This document shows positions 7,837 to 18,484 of a stretch of DNA of 32,965 nucleotides, piece after piece (position 1 is the first letter of the stretch; each line of letters opens with the position of its first letter). Under the pieces are notes generated by a model. The model was not told the origin of the DNA. It saw only the letters and a program-made list of their open reading frames with translations, and did no database searches. Origin of the DNA: Parcubacteria group bacterium (GTDB taxonomy: Bacteria; Patescibacteriota; Minisyncoccia; UBA6257; UBA11618). The stretch is taken from assembly GCA_943349395.1 (NCBI GenBank), contig CALQZH010000006.1, positions 1-32,965 of the forward strand. The letters run 5' to 3'. The position numbers were made by a program, and so were the translations under genes.

Positions 7837-10800
7837 CTATTCGTAACTGACTGTTCCGATAAGCAAGGGGTAGGTAAGCGAGGGGTCCCACGTGATACCC
7901 GTACCCGTGCTCGTACCATCAGTCCACAAGAGTCCGCTTGAGGTATTGACAGTCACAGAGACCGAGTCCGCCGTGTTGGCGTTCTGGGTGAAGTTGACGG
8001 CATCGACCCTCAACTTAATACCCTTGGTCGTTCCGGCGCTGATAAGCGCGTTAGGAGCGAAGGTTACCGTGCAGGTATTACCCGCTATAGGCGTACAGGT
8101 CTGCGAGGTCGTCGCACTGCCCCAACCGCTGCCAGGGGTATCCGAGTCGATAAGTTCGACAGGGAAGGCCGTCGCTCCGCTCGTAACCGCCAAACCGGCG
8201 AACTTGAGAACGACAGTGCTCATCGTGAGCGAAAACTGGCTGCTCGCGCTGAAGTTGAGCATTGCGATCTCATCGCCGCTACCGCGAGTCCTGCCGGACA
8301 CTGCGCCGAGTATGGTCGACGTAAGCGACGGCTTGGAGCGGTACACGATCTGCGCGGAGTTCGATCCGGACGGAGTTCCCGAGACAGTCGTTGCCTGGCT
8401 CGAGTCCTTGCCGAATGCGATCACGCTCGTCGTGGCGCTGATGCCGAACACGTGCGAGGATCCGGACTTCGCGCCGTTCGAGCTGAAGGACACGACATCG
8501 CCCTTCAGGGTAACGGTCTTCGCGGTGTTCTTCGGAATGATGAACGTCGATCCGGAACCGAGGCTGAACGCGATCGTCGAGCTCGCGCTCGAGCTACCCA
8601 TGACGGGAGCATTGATCGTCGCAAGCAAGGTCGCGCCATCGTACAACGCGAGGTTGCTGAACGCGGTTCCGCCGCTCGTGTTGTTGGTGATCGTGTCGCG
8701 GAAGGTGATGTCCGTCACGCGGATATCTTCCGTGTTGTCGGCTTCGAGCCTCAGCTTGTAGAGGACGTTATCCGTCGACTCCATGACGAGGTACTTCGAA
8801 GACGTGTTAGACGAGTCGGTCGTGAGGGTCAGCGTGGATCCGGAAGAAATCGTCAGACTCTGTCCGTTCGCCACCGCGGGCCATGTAATCGCGCTATTCG
8901 ACGTCTGTCCGTTCGCGCTACCAGTCGAGAGGTCGAAGACCGTCGAGTGGGTCGCCTGCGTCGTAGACGTCAGGATGTCCGCGTACAGATCAACCGTAAC
9001 CGAACCGCCGGCCGGGACGATGATCGGGTTCGAGCCCGAGAACGACATGGCCAAATCGGTGTCGCCGACGATCGCCTGCGTGGTGCCGAACTGCGTTCCG
9101 CCGACCATTACCCGGAGGTTCTGGGCGTCGAAGAGGTCATTGGCCTCTTTCCTGAACGTGAGGGTCGATACCTTCTCTCCTTCTGCCGACGAGGCGTTCA
9201 AGATGAAGGATGCGACACGCACGCCGTTCGCACCCGCGACATTGGTCGAGGTTCCGAACGAGGGGTTCGTTGCAACCGTGAGCGGAGTCGTGGCAATTAC
9301 GAGCGAATTACCGTTCGCAGTGCCGCCAACCGATGAAACAAACGAGATCTGGCCCTCCAAGTTCGCGCTGATAGGCGCTCCCAAGGACGCGCGCAGGCTC
9401 GTGATGTTCGCGGTGCTCAACAGGTCAACCTTCACGGACAGCACGCGAGTCGTGTTGGCCGGAACGATGTAGTTGATGTACGACGAGCTCGTGCCGAAGT
9501 CTATGTCACACGAAGTGGAAGCGATAGACCCCGTAACGTTCGCGCTGTCGCAACTCGACTGGCCCCAAGAGCCGGAAGGCGAGGAAACTGTAGTTCCCAC
9601 GGAATTTCCGACATCGTCGATGACGGAGATGTTGCGAACGTCTCCGCTCACCGCGCCCGAGCTGTCACCGACGTTCAAGAGGGTAACGGGCAAGAAGCGA
9701 ACCTTGACCGGCTCGCCTCCCGCATAGAGGCTGAACTTCGCAAGGGTGATATTCGACGCGCCGAGCGGAATATTCGCCGTCGGAGTCGACGTATCCTTGT
9801 TGACCGTCACGCGGCCCTGGTTGATCGTAACCGTGGTCGGCGTTCCGGACGTCGTCGCAGTCACGTTCGTGTTGTACTGCGTGTCGTAGAAAACCGCGTC
9901 ATAGGGGCGGAGTATGTTCCACGCCATGGTGCGGTTCGGGCTTCCTGCTACATCAACGCGCACCTCGAAGGTGTTGTTACCGGTCGGGATGCGGACATCG
10001 GTAGTCGGAATGAAGACGACTTTGCCGTCCACACCGATCATCGAAGCCGTCGCGACGGCGACGCCATTGATGCTCAATTTCGCGTTCTTGAGGTCTGCCG
10101 TGTTCGCGGAACCGACAACGGTGAACTTAAGACTCTTCAAGAGAACTGCGCTGTTCGTCACGTTGACGGTCGCGGAGTGCGCGAGGAACGCGTTCGTTCC
10201 CGCATCGACGGTCGAACCGGACGAGGCGTAGGTGTAGGACACCGCGCCAAGAGACGGATTCGTGACCGTGGTAACGGTCAAGGTCGGGCCCGATACCGGC
10301 AAGCCGGTTACCGCGCCGTTTCCTGCGGTCGTCACCATGTCCAGCCTCCATCCGAGCGTGTTGCCCGCGGATGCGGACGAGCTCAAATCCATGCGGAGGG
10401 TAACGACGCGGCTCTGGCCGGCGTTAACCATCATGTTCAAGCCGTCGAACATCGCGATGCCGTTGTTCAGGGACGAGTACTGGGCGAATACGACGCCCGA
10501 TTCATCAGCCAAGTATAAGTTGCTGATGTTGCTGTCGCTTACCACGCCCGTGCGGGAAAGCTTCAGGTTCGTGACCGTGACGCCGGCCATGTTCGATGCC
10601 GTGAAGGTGTACTTCGCGACGTCAATCTGTCCTGCGCCTGCGATCGCGCTGCCGGAGGGCTGCATGCCCGCCGCGCTAACCGAGACGCCTGCTCCCGGAA
10701 CCGTGGTTCCCGGAACCGTCGGCATCGTCGGCATCGTCGGGTTCGGCATAGTGGTACCGTCCGCCATCATCGAGGCGTACTTCGCGCGCGAAATCGCGCC

Positions 10801-11097
10801 GAAAAAGCCTGATGCGGGTGAGACGCCTGCCGCCATCTGCCACTTCACAACTGCCGCCTTGGTCAAAGAACCAAAGTAGCCCGTCGGAGTCGCCGAGAGG
10901 AGGCCGCCGGCTACCAACGCGTTCTGGAGGCAGGTTACGTCTGCACCACGGCTACCCACTGTGAGGCTGCGGGTAAACGTGCACGACATGGTCTGCGCTC
11001 CCGACACTGCGGGGATCGCCAACGCCGCTCCCGAAAACACCGCAACGGTCGTTGCGGAAAGGGCGACGGAATAGATCTGTCTTACTGTTTTGCTCAT
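7837..11097 (-). CDS. S-layer-like exported protein with peptidoglycan-binding domain
   Basis: A 1086-aa protein beginning with a signal peptide (basic MSKTVRQ, hydrophobic core, AVSGAQT as likely cleavage region). A PG_binding_1-type domain spans about residues 43-112 (SLTVGSRGADVTCLQNAL, PTGYFGSLTKAAVVKWQ), followed by a Met/Pro/Thr linker (about 115-135). The remaining ~950 residues are Ser/Thr/Gly/Val-rich beta-sandwich units with recurring patterns such as VAKYTFTASN...VTVTNLKLS. Lysine and cysteine are scarce. Architecture and size match the putative S-layer proteins of Parcubacteria; this is family knowledge plus inference. It is monocistronic with a terminator 38 bp downstream. The start has no Shine-Dalgarno. 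The many Ser/Thr and Asn-X-Ser/Thr sites could accept glycans from the flanking ligases. Confidence 0.85.
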   Translation of the reverse strand: MSKTVRQIYSVALSATTVAVFSGAALAIPAVSGAQTMSCTFTRSLTVGSRGADVTCLQNALVAGGLLSATPTGYFGSLTKAAVVKWQMAAGVSPASGFFGAISRAKYASMMADGTTMPNPTMPTMPTVPGTTVPGAGVSVSAAGMQPSGSAIAGAGQIDVAKYTFTASNMAGVTVTNLKLSRTGVVSDSNISNLYLADESGVVFAQYSSLNNGIAMFDGLNMMVNAGQSRVVTLRMDLSSSASAGNTLGWRLDMVTTAGNGAVTGLPVSGPTLTVTTVTNPSLGAVSYTYASSGSTVDAGTNAFLAHSATVNVTNSAVLLKSLKFTVVGSANTADLKNAKLSINGVAVATASMIGVDGKVVFIPTTDVRIPTGNNTFEVRVDVAGSPNRTMAWNILRPYDAVFYDTQYNTNVTATTSGTPTTVTINQGRVTVNKDTSTPTANIPLGASNITLAKFSLYAGGEPVKVRFLPVTLLNVGDSSGAVSGDVRNISVIDDVGNSVGTTVSSPSGSWGQSSCDSANVTGSIASTSCDIDFGTSSSYINYIVPANTTRVLSVKVDLLSTANITSLRASLGAPISANLEGQISFVSSVGGTANGNSLVIATTPLTVATNPSFGTSTNVAGANGVRVASFILNASSAEGEKVSTLTFRKEANDLFDAQNLRVMVGGTQFGTTQAIVGDTDLAMSFSGSNPIIVPAGGSVTVDLYADILTSTTQATHSTVFDLSTGSANGQTSNSAITWPAVANGQSLTISSGSTLTLTTDSSNTSSKYLVMESTDNVLYKLRLEADNTEDIRVTDITFRDTITNNTSGGTAFSNLALYDGATLLATINAPVMGSSSASSTIAFSLGSGSTFIIPKNTAKTVTLKGDVVSFSSNGAKSGSSHVFGISATTSVIAFGKDSSQATTVSGTPSGSNSAQIVYRSKPSLTSTILGAVSGRTRGSGDEIAMLNFSASSQFSLTMSTVVLKFAGLAVTSGATAFPVELIDSDTPGSGWGSATTSQTCTPIAGNTCTVTFAPNALISAGTTKGIKLRVDAVNFTQNANTADSVSVTVNTSSGLLWTDGTSTGTGITWDPSLTYPLLIGTVSYE

Positions 11098-11235
11098 TTG
11101 TATGTTTGGTTTATGCGACTGACGAATTGATTATCTTTCTATTCTTTCCAAAGATTATCCTCATAACCATCGACCTCACATTACCTGATTATGAAACAAT
11201 CTCTAAACACAAAGTGAATTTTCAGGCCTAGTGCC

Positions 11236-11263
11236 TAAAAAGAAAAACCGGACATGGGTCCGG
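11236..11263 (-). terminator. Terminator hairpin in the S-layer upstream region
   Basis: CCGGAC (11248-11253) and GTCCGG (11258-11263) form a 6-bp stem with a 4-nt loop. On the minus strand it is followed by TTTTTCTTTTT. It would end a short RNA, or attenuate transcription, 139 bp before the S-layer start codon. Confidence 0.75.
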
Positions 11264-11351
11264 AGGCTGAAAGGCAGGGAAATCGATCCCTGCTAAGCAA
11301 ACGATATGCCCGGTTCAGCCTCACCTGAACCTGTTCATACGTGGATTTTCG
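11241..11351 (-). ncRNA. Candidate small RNA or attenuator leader (about 105-110 nt)
   Basis: A minus-strand unit bounded by a promoter (11358-11387) and an intrinsic terminator. It contains a 7-bp hairpin (11312-11318 with 11325-11331), a second 7-bp hairpin (11274-11280 with 11287-11293, 6-nt loop) and the terminator stem. A 9-bp helix between 11263-11271 and 11314-11322 is mutually exclusive with the first hairpin and abuts the terminator, as expected of a conformational switch. No open frame of note lies inside. I could not match it to SRP RNA, tmRNA, 6S, RNase P or a riboswitch class I know. It may be a stand-alone sRNA or the leader of the S-layer gene. Confidence 0.5.
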
Positions 11352-11357
11352 CTTTAG

Positions 11358-11387
11358 AGCATACCGCATAATGCATGCGGAAGTCAA
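11358..11387 (-). promoter_or_regulatory. Promoter of the candidate RNA, with inverted repeat in the spacer
   Basis: On the minus strand TTGACT (11382-11387) and TATGCT (11358-11363) are separated by 18 nt. The spacer contains the perfect inverted repeat CCGCAT-N5-ATGCGG (11364-11380), a plausible operator. The predicted transcription start is near 11351. Outside this module the stretch 11098-11458 holds an AT-rich S-layer upstream segment in which I see no strong promoter. Confidence 0.6.
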
Positions 11388-11422
11388 GCGAAATTACAGG
11401 CCTGAACAGTATATATAACGAA

Positions 11423-11452
11423 TGGACACCTATAAGTGTTTCACGATATATA
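11423..11452 (+). promoter_or_regulatory. Candidate leaderless promoter of ligase copy 2
   Basis: TGGACA (11423-11428), an 18-nt spacer and TATATA (11447-11452) lie 6 nt before the ATG at 11459, so the transcript would start at or beside the start codon. No Shine-Dalgarno is present, in agreement. Confidence 0.45.
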
Positions 11453-11458
11453 TAAACT

Positions 11459-13360
11459 ATGCCCTACACACGCTCTTCGCGATTATTCATATATATAGCC
11501 CTTATTGCGCCCCTTATTATAGACCGATCGTTATTTTTCCCCTTCATAACGGGAAAAGCCCTATTTTTCAGGCTTTTCATAGAATTAGCATGTGTCGCGG
11601 CTATCGGGGCCATCGTCCGCGGAGAACTATCGCTGAAAATCCTACGAAAAACGGCTAAAAATCCAGTATTTATTAGTATTTTTGCGTTTTTAGGACTCAC
11701 CGTCATAAGCTCCCTAACCGCCCAAAACCCCTCATTTGCCTTTTGGTCGAATTTCGAACGAGGTGAAGGCGCCTGGCAGATCCTTCATTACTGCCTATTA
11801 TGCGCATTATTGCTCATTTTTTTTCGAACCGAACACGACTGGAAAAAGCTTATCGGATGGCAATCCATCATAAGCTGCCTCGTAGCCCTCTATGCGATAG
11901 GACAAGGACTAGCAAGTATCGTTTTAAAACAATATGGAGCGACTAAGGCCCAAATCATTACCAACTGGATCATAAACCCCTCGCCAGGAAGTCCTCCCTC
12001 GGGAAGCCTTGGAAATCCGTCGTATTTAGGCGGATACATGCTTTTCAGCGCCTTTTTGACGCTCTATCTCATACTAGAAACCCCTAAAGGAAAAGCACGA
12101 ATCGCATGGATCCTAGCATTTGCCCTGCAAACGATCATGTTCTTCAACGCAGAAACGCGTGGATCGTTCGCGGCACTCGGCGCGGGAATCTTGATAATGC
12201 TGGTATTGTGGGCGTCTCGAACAAAGCGAGACCTGAAGCGCAACTTCGCCCTCGGCGGCGCGGCACTTCTCATAACGTGCAGTATCGGATACCTAATCCT
12301 AAACATAAAAGGGGATGCCCTGAAGAGCCTAGAGCCCCGATTTTGGACATGGGGATCGGCGATTGCGGGAGTAATCGAAAAACCGCTCATCGGCTGGGGA
12401 ACGGAAAACTTTCCGGCAGTATTCGATAAATACTACAATCCCCACCACTACGGCATAGAATCGTGGTTCGACCGCGCGCATAACACGTTCCTCGAATATG
12501 CGACAAGCGGCGGAATCCCTCTCCTCCTAGCCTATATCGCCATCTTCGTCACCCTCTATATGCGCCTATGGAGACGCAAGAACGAGGGACTATGGCCGCT
12601 TGTGATGGCATTGCCCGCAATGTACCTCGTGAACGGGCTCGTCCTCTTCGAGATTCTCCCTCTCTATATAATACTCTTCTTCATGGTCGCGTTCCTCGTG
12701 TGCTACGCCGACGACTTCGAGATAGATCATGAAACGATGCGCCAAACCGAGTCGAAGCCATGGGCAGGGACCGTTATCGTGGTGATGATCGCGCTTCTCG
12801 CGATATCCTCCTACGCGACAATCTGGCTGCCGTTCAAGAAAAATACGCTCATGCTTACGGCGCTCCAAACGAACGGCAAGACGGATAACGACGCATTCAG
12901 GGAGAATTACGAGGCCATCTCCTTCGGCTCGCCCGTCGGAAACCAGGAAGCCGTGCAAAATCTCTACGCCTTTACCGTCGGATATTTCGAATTCCTAAAG
13001 AACAACGACCTCGTGAAACAGATTCCGAAAGATAAGATTAAGGTGATCATGGATAATAATAAGATGTGGCACAAAAAAACGGCTTACGATGCGGTCGGCC
13101 TGAAAACGGAATGCGGCTACATCACGGCCCTACTTGCAGCCGCGCAGGCAACCGGCGACACCTCGTACCTGAAAGAAGCGGAGGATCTCACGAAGAAAGC
13201 CACGGAAATCTCTCCCACCCGACTCGAATTCGTGCGTTTCGAAATGGCGATAGCAGTCCTCGAAAAAGACGCGAAAGCATACGGAGAGGCGCGGAAAAAA
13301 GGTATGGCCCTACGCCCCGATCTTCCCTGGGAGGCCTCGATCGATAAATTCGTGTATTGA
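11459..13360 (+). CDS. O-antigen ligase/PglL-like membrane protein (copy 2)
   Basis: A 633-aa polytopic protein with the same landmarks as the copy at 5536-7734: GSLGNPSYLGGYMLF, FNAETRGSFAALGAG, IGWGTENFPAVFDKYY and DRAHNTFLEYATSGGIPLL, then a soluble helical tail after the last membrane segment (about residue 450). These are Wzy_C/WaaL/PglL features, so it likely transfers or polymerises lipid-linked glycans on the outer face. The first half uses AT-rich codons (ATA, CTA, TTA) unlike most neighbours, hinting at a different history from copy 1. It is transcribed away from the S-layer gene. The ATG at 11459 has an adjacent -10 and no ribosome binding site. Confidence 0.88.
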   Translation: MPYTRSSRLFIYIALIAPLIIDRSLFFPFITGKALFFRLFIELACVAAIGAIVRGELSLKILRKTAKNPVFISIFAFLGLTVISSLTAQNPSFAFWSNFERGEGAWQILHYCLLCALLLIFFRTEHDWKKLIGWQSIISCLVALYAIGQGLASIVLKQYGATKAQIITNWIINPSPGSPPSGSLGNPSYLGGYMLFSAFLTLYLILETPKGKARIAWILAFALQTIMFFNAETRGSFAALGAGILIMLVLWASRTKRDLKRNFALGGAALLITCSIGYLILNIKGDALKSLEPRFWTWGSAIAGVIEKPLIGWGTENFPAVFDKYYNPHHYGIESWFDRAHNTFLEYATSGGIPLLLAYIAIFVTLYMRLWRRKNEGLWPLVMALPAMYLVNGLVLFEILPLYIILFFMVAFLVCYADDFEIDHETMRQTESKPWAGTVIVVMIALLAISSYATIWLPFKKNTLMLTALQTNGKTDNDAFRENYEAISFGSPVGNQEAVQNLYAFTVGYFEFLKNNDLVKQIPKDKIKVIMDNNKMWHKKTAYDAVGLKTECGYITALLAAAQATGDTSYLKEAEDLTKKATEISPTRLEFVRFEMAIAVLEKDAKAYGEARKKGMALRPDLPWEASIDKFVY

Positions 13361-14000
13361 AACAATACTTCCCTAAAGACGCCAGTAGGAGCTTAGGGCT
13401 ATGACGCCTAAAAGCGAGACGAAAAGAAAGGCTCTCCGGAATGACAAGCGACCCTCATGAAGGGTGTCGCCCATGAAAAGGAGCGTGAGAAATGAGAGGT
13501 TAGCCGAAGAAAGCGGGCCGATCGGGAGCCAGGAGGCCACCCATATGAGCTCGCCCATGACGCAAGCGGCAGGAAACGCCAAACGCGCATCGCGCAAAGC
13601 GACTATGAGCGAACATAGGACGAGAAGGAGAGTAAAAAGCCACGAAACGAGGAATGATCCCGTGGCAACGGATACGAAAAACGAAAGAAGGGAACAATAC
13701 GCGAGGCAATATGCCGTGGATTGCACCCAGAAATCCCGATGCGTAAGAGTGAGATTCTTCACGGAAACGACGATGGCGAACGCGGCGGAAATGACCGCGG
13801 CAAAGGCGACTTGGAAGAAAAGCGATTGAGGGTAGACGGCAAACGGAAGAGAGATGATGACGAAAAGAAGGGGAAGGAGAAGGGAGAAGTTGAAAATGGG
13901 CCGGCTATAGAGGATCGCGACGCATGCGACGTAGGCAATGGCCCACTGCCACAAATGCGCGCGTAAAAAAAGCAGGAGCAGGGAAAAGACGAGTACTCCC

Positions 14001-16625
<2,625 letters not shown>

Positions 16626-16632
16626 TGCTGGT

Positions 16633-16661
16633 ATTCTACCATATATGACGAATCGGGACAA
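16633..16661 (-). promoter_or_regulatory. clpB promoter (leaderless)
   Basis: On the minus strand TTGTCC (16656-16661), a 17-nt spacer and TAGAAT (16633-16638) precede the ATG at 16625 by 7 nt. I see no CIRCE or other heat-shock operator around it. Confidence 0.65.
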
Positions 16662-16693
16662 GACTTTATTTCATCGTCCACGCCCCATTTTAA

Positions 16694-16722
16694 TTGACAA
16701 ATAACGTAATAAGACGCATTAT
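16694..16722 (+). promoter_or_regulatory. Promoter of the small membrane ORFan
   Basis: Perfect TTGACA (16694-16699), 17-nt spacer, CATTAT (16717-16722). The predicted start is near 16729, giving a leader of about 34 nt with a Shine-Dalgarno. The TTG in the -35 opens the same frame but cannot be the start codon. Confidence 0.75.
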
Positions 16723-16762
16723 CTCCATAGCAACCCCGTCACCCGAACCGAAAGGAAAGATC

Positions 16763-17083
16763 GTGAATCCAAGTTCGAAATTCGCGCTATGGACCCTCAT
16801 TGCGAACCTGGCCCTCGCGAGCTGGTTCATGAGCAAGGCCTGGCTATTTATCGACCTGAAAGAGCAAGGAGTAGTAGTCGAAACGCTGGCTGGTGTGGGA
16901 AACCCGCTTAATTCAGCATTCTGGCAAAGCATGTACATCGTTTCGAATATCATGTGCCTCATCTGGATCCTGCACGGGAAACAGTCCCGCGATCCCAGGC
17001 ATGTGCCGAAATTCGAGCTTGCCGTGAGCGGCATCACCTTCGGATCGCACCTGATAGACCTGCTCGTGCGATACGCACCGTAA
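16763..17083 (+). CDS. Small membrane protein, no recognised family
   Basis: A 106-aa protein starting with GTG at 16763, chosen because AAAGGA lies 6 nt upstream and the promoter occupies the region where a longer frame (from 16694) would begin. It has about three hydrophobic segments (FALWTLIANLALASWFM, SMYIVSNIMCLIWIL, and a weaker C-terminal one), with His/Arg/Lys-rich connections. Function is unknown. It is a self-contained unit with its own promoter and a strong terminator, inserted between clpB and the cysteine desulfurase. Confidence 0.7.
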   Translation: MNPSSKFALWTLIANLALASWFMSKAWLFIDLKEQGVVVETLAGVGNPLNSAFWQSMYIVSNIMCLIWILHGKQSRDPRHVPKFELAVSGITFGSHLIDLLVRYAP

Positions 17084-17122
17084 AAAGGGGTCCGCGCGCA
17101 TCCCGACATGCCATGCACACGA

Positions 17123-17153
17123 CAGCCTCCGCCCCGCGGAGGCTGCTTTTATT
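17123..17153 (+). terminator. Intrinsic terminator of the small membrane ORFan
   Basis: A 9-bp stem (17123-17131 with 17137-17145, 5-nt loop) is followed by CTTTTATTT on the plus strand. It overlaps the end of the convergent cysteine desulfurase gene by a few bases. Confidence 0.85.
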
Positions 17154-18435
17154 TCCCGAATCGCTCTTCGAAAATCTCGAGGAAGGCATCGATGTCGGCC
17201 TCCGTGGTCTGCCTGCCGAGCGAGAAGCGGAGCGATGACGACGGCCTATCGCCCGAAAAGCCGAGCGCTTCGATGACATGCGAGGGCTGAGACGCGCGCG
17301 AGGAGCACGCGGTACCGGGCGAGACGGCAATACCCTGCATATCGAGCTCTATGCACAAGTCCTGCGCGGAGTGGCCAGGGAAATACATATTGAGATTGTT
17401 CGGCACGCGATCTTCAACCGAACCGTTCACCTCCGCATCCGGCACGATCGTCTCGATGCCGTCCCGCAAGAGATCGCGAAGCAGGGAAACGCGTTTCGAT
17501 TCTTCGCCGCGAATTTCTTCGGTAATCTCGACCGCTTTCGCAAACCCGACGATCGCAGGCACGTTTTCCGTGCCAGAACGCATGCCATATTCCTGCCCAC
17601 CGCCTGAAATCTGCGGATCCAAGAAATCGGGATCGCCGACATAGAGGCACCCGATACCCTTCGGGCCGTATATCTTATGCGCCGAGAGCGTGAGCATATC
17701 GACGCCGAGCTCTTTCACATCGCACTCGAGATACTGAAACGCCTGCACCGCATCGGTATAAAAAAGAGGATATACAGGGCTTTTTGCCTCTATCTTATAG
17801 TTTTTGATAATCTCCCCAATCTCCTTGATCGGCTGAACAGTTCCTATCTCGCTATTCGCATACTGCACGGAAACCATTACAACGGAGTCGTCCAGTTGGC
17901 TTTTCAACAGGCTCAAGTCGATTATCCCCAAGTTGTCCACAGAGATATCCACAACAATGATGCCGTATGACTCCTCAAAACTCTTACACGCGGCCCGGAC
18001 GGATTCATGCTCTATTCCAGACACAAGAATACGCAGGGGGGCATTCGTCGTATGTTTCGGAACGCCCCGCAGTCCGAAGCGGGCTCGGTCGGCCTGATCG
18101 GCATCGGGCCGCCGCTTGGACGAGGGAGAAGAAATTTCCGCCGCCGGAGCGGAAATATTCTGGTTCCGAAATATACGATCGAATACCCCCCGCAAGGCCA
18201 AGTTATTCGCCTCCGTCGCCGACCCCGTGAAAACGATCTGCCGATAATCGGCGTTGAGCGCCTCCCCTATCGCCTTCCGCGCATGGAAAACCGCGCCCGA
18301 GGCCTCCTGGCCGAACGTATGTATCGCCGACGGGTTGCCGAACACGGACGAATAATACGGCCGCATAGCCTCTTCCACGCGCGAATCGAGCGGCGTTGCA
18401 GCCGCATAATCGAAATACAAACGATTCTTTTTCAT
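17149..18435 (-). CDS. Cysteine desulfurase (NifS/IscS family)
   Basis: A 428-aa class V PLP aminotransferase-fold enzyme that takes sulfur from cysteine for Fe-S cluster or tRNA thiolation. Visible features are YFDYAAATPLD at the N-terminus, the PLP site LSAHKIYGPKG with Schiff-base Lys254, IEHESV with the PLP-stacking His, and SPGTACSSR with catalytic Cys377 in the mobile loop. It is longer than the usual 380-400 aa because of an extra, low-complexity Arg/Ser/Ala-rich segment at about residues 91-133 (see separate entry). Without a neighbouring iscU/sufU or mnmA, the exact subfamily and acceptor stay open. It is divergent from the YkuK-like gene with overlapping promoters. Confidence 0.93.
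   Translation of the reverse strand: MKKNRLYFDYAAATPLDSRVEEAMRPYYSSVFGNPSAIHTFGQEASGAVFHARKAIGEALNADYRQIVFTGSATEANNLALRGVFDRIFRNQNISAPAAEISSPSSKRRPDADQADRARFGLRGVPKHTTNAPLRILVSGIEHESVRAACKSFEESYGIIVVDISVDNLGIIDLSLLKSQLDDSVVMVSVQYANSEIGTVQPIKEIGEIIKNYKIEAKSPVYPLFYTDAVQAFQYLECDVKELGVDMLTLSAHKIYGPKGIGCLYVGDPDFLDPQISGGGQEYGMRSGTENVPAIVGFAKAVEITEEIRGEESKRVSLLRDLLRDGIETIVPDAEVNGSVEDRVPNNLNMYFPGHSAQDLCIELDMQGIAVSPGTACSSRASQPSHVIEALGFSGDRPSSSLRFSLGRQTTEADIDAFLEIFEERFGK
18037..18165 (-). other. In-frame insertion within the cysteine desulfurase
   Basis: About 43 codons separate two normally close conserved blocks (NNLALRGVFDRIF and LRILVSGIEHESV). The DNA holds an 8-bp perfect inverted repeat (ATTTCCGC at 18134-18141, GCGGAAAT at 18149-18156) and a 5-bp stem (18066-18070 with 18079-18083). 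The frame is kept open and the encoded peptide is hydrophilic, so it likely forms a surface loop. Confidence 0.55.
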
Positions 18436-18456
18436 AGGCTATACGCGAGCACCTCT

Positions 18457-18484
18457 ATTCTATATACTGTGGCCATCTATGCAA
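18457..18484 (-). promoter_or_regulatory. Cysteine desulfurase promoter
   Basis: On the minus strand TTGCAT (18479-18484), 16-nt spacer, TAGAAT (18457-18462). The leader would be about 15 nt. The -35 overlaps the start codon of the divergent gene. Confidence 0.45.
18463..18468 (+). promoter_or_regulatory. -10 element of the YkuK-like gene
   Basis: TATACT on the plus strand lies 10 nt before the ATG at 18479, predicting a leader of only about 3 nt. No good -35 is seen. It abuts the divergent TAGAAT at 18457-18462, so the two polymerases would compete. Confidence 0.4.

Noticed and set aside
8452-9336. Plus-strand open frames antisense to the S-layer gene
   Set aside because: They mirror the Thr/Ser/Val codons of the surface protein and have Arg-rich composition, without ribosome binding sites.
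11241-11351. SRP 4.5S RNA, tmRNA, 6S or RNase P RNA
   Set aside because: The conserved SRP tetraloop region, tmRNA tRNA-like ends, 6S central bubble and RNase P P4 motifs were not found on either strand.
13354-13368. Hairpin at the convergent stop region of ligase copy 2
   Set aside because: The stem is six A/T-rich base pairs with no T-tract on either strand, too weak to call a terminator.
16694-16762. TTG start for the small membrane ORFan
   Set aside because: That TTG is part of a perfect TTGACA -35; the GTG at 16763 has a Shine-Dalgarno and begins the membrane protein.
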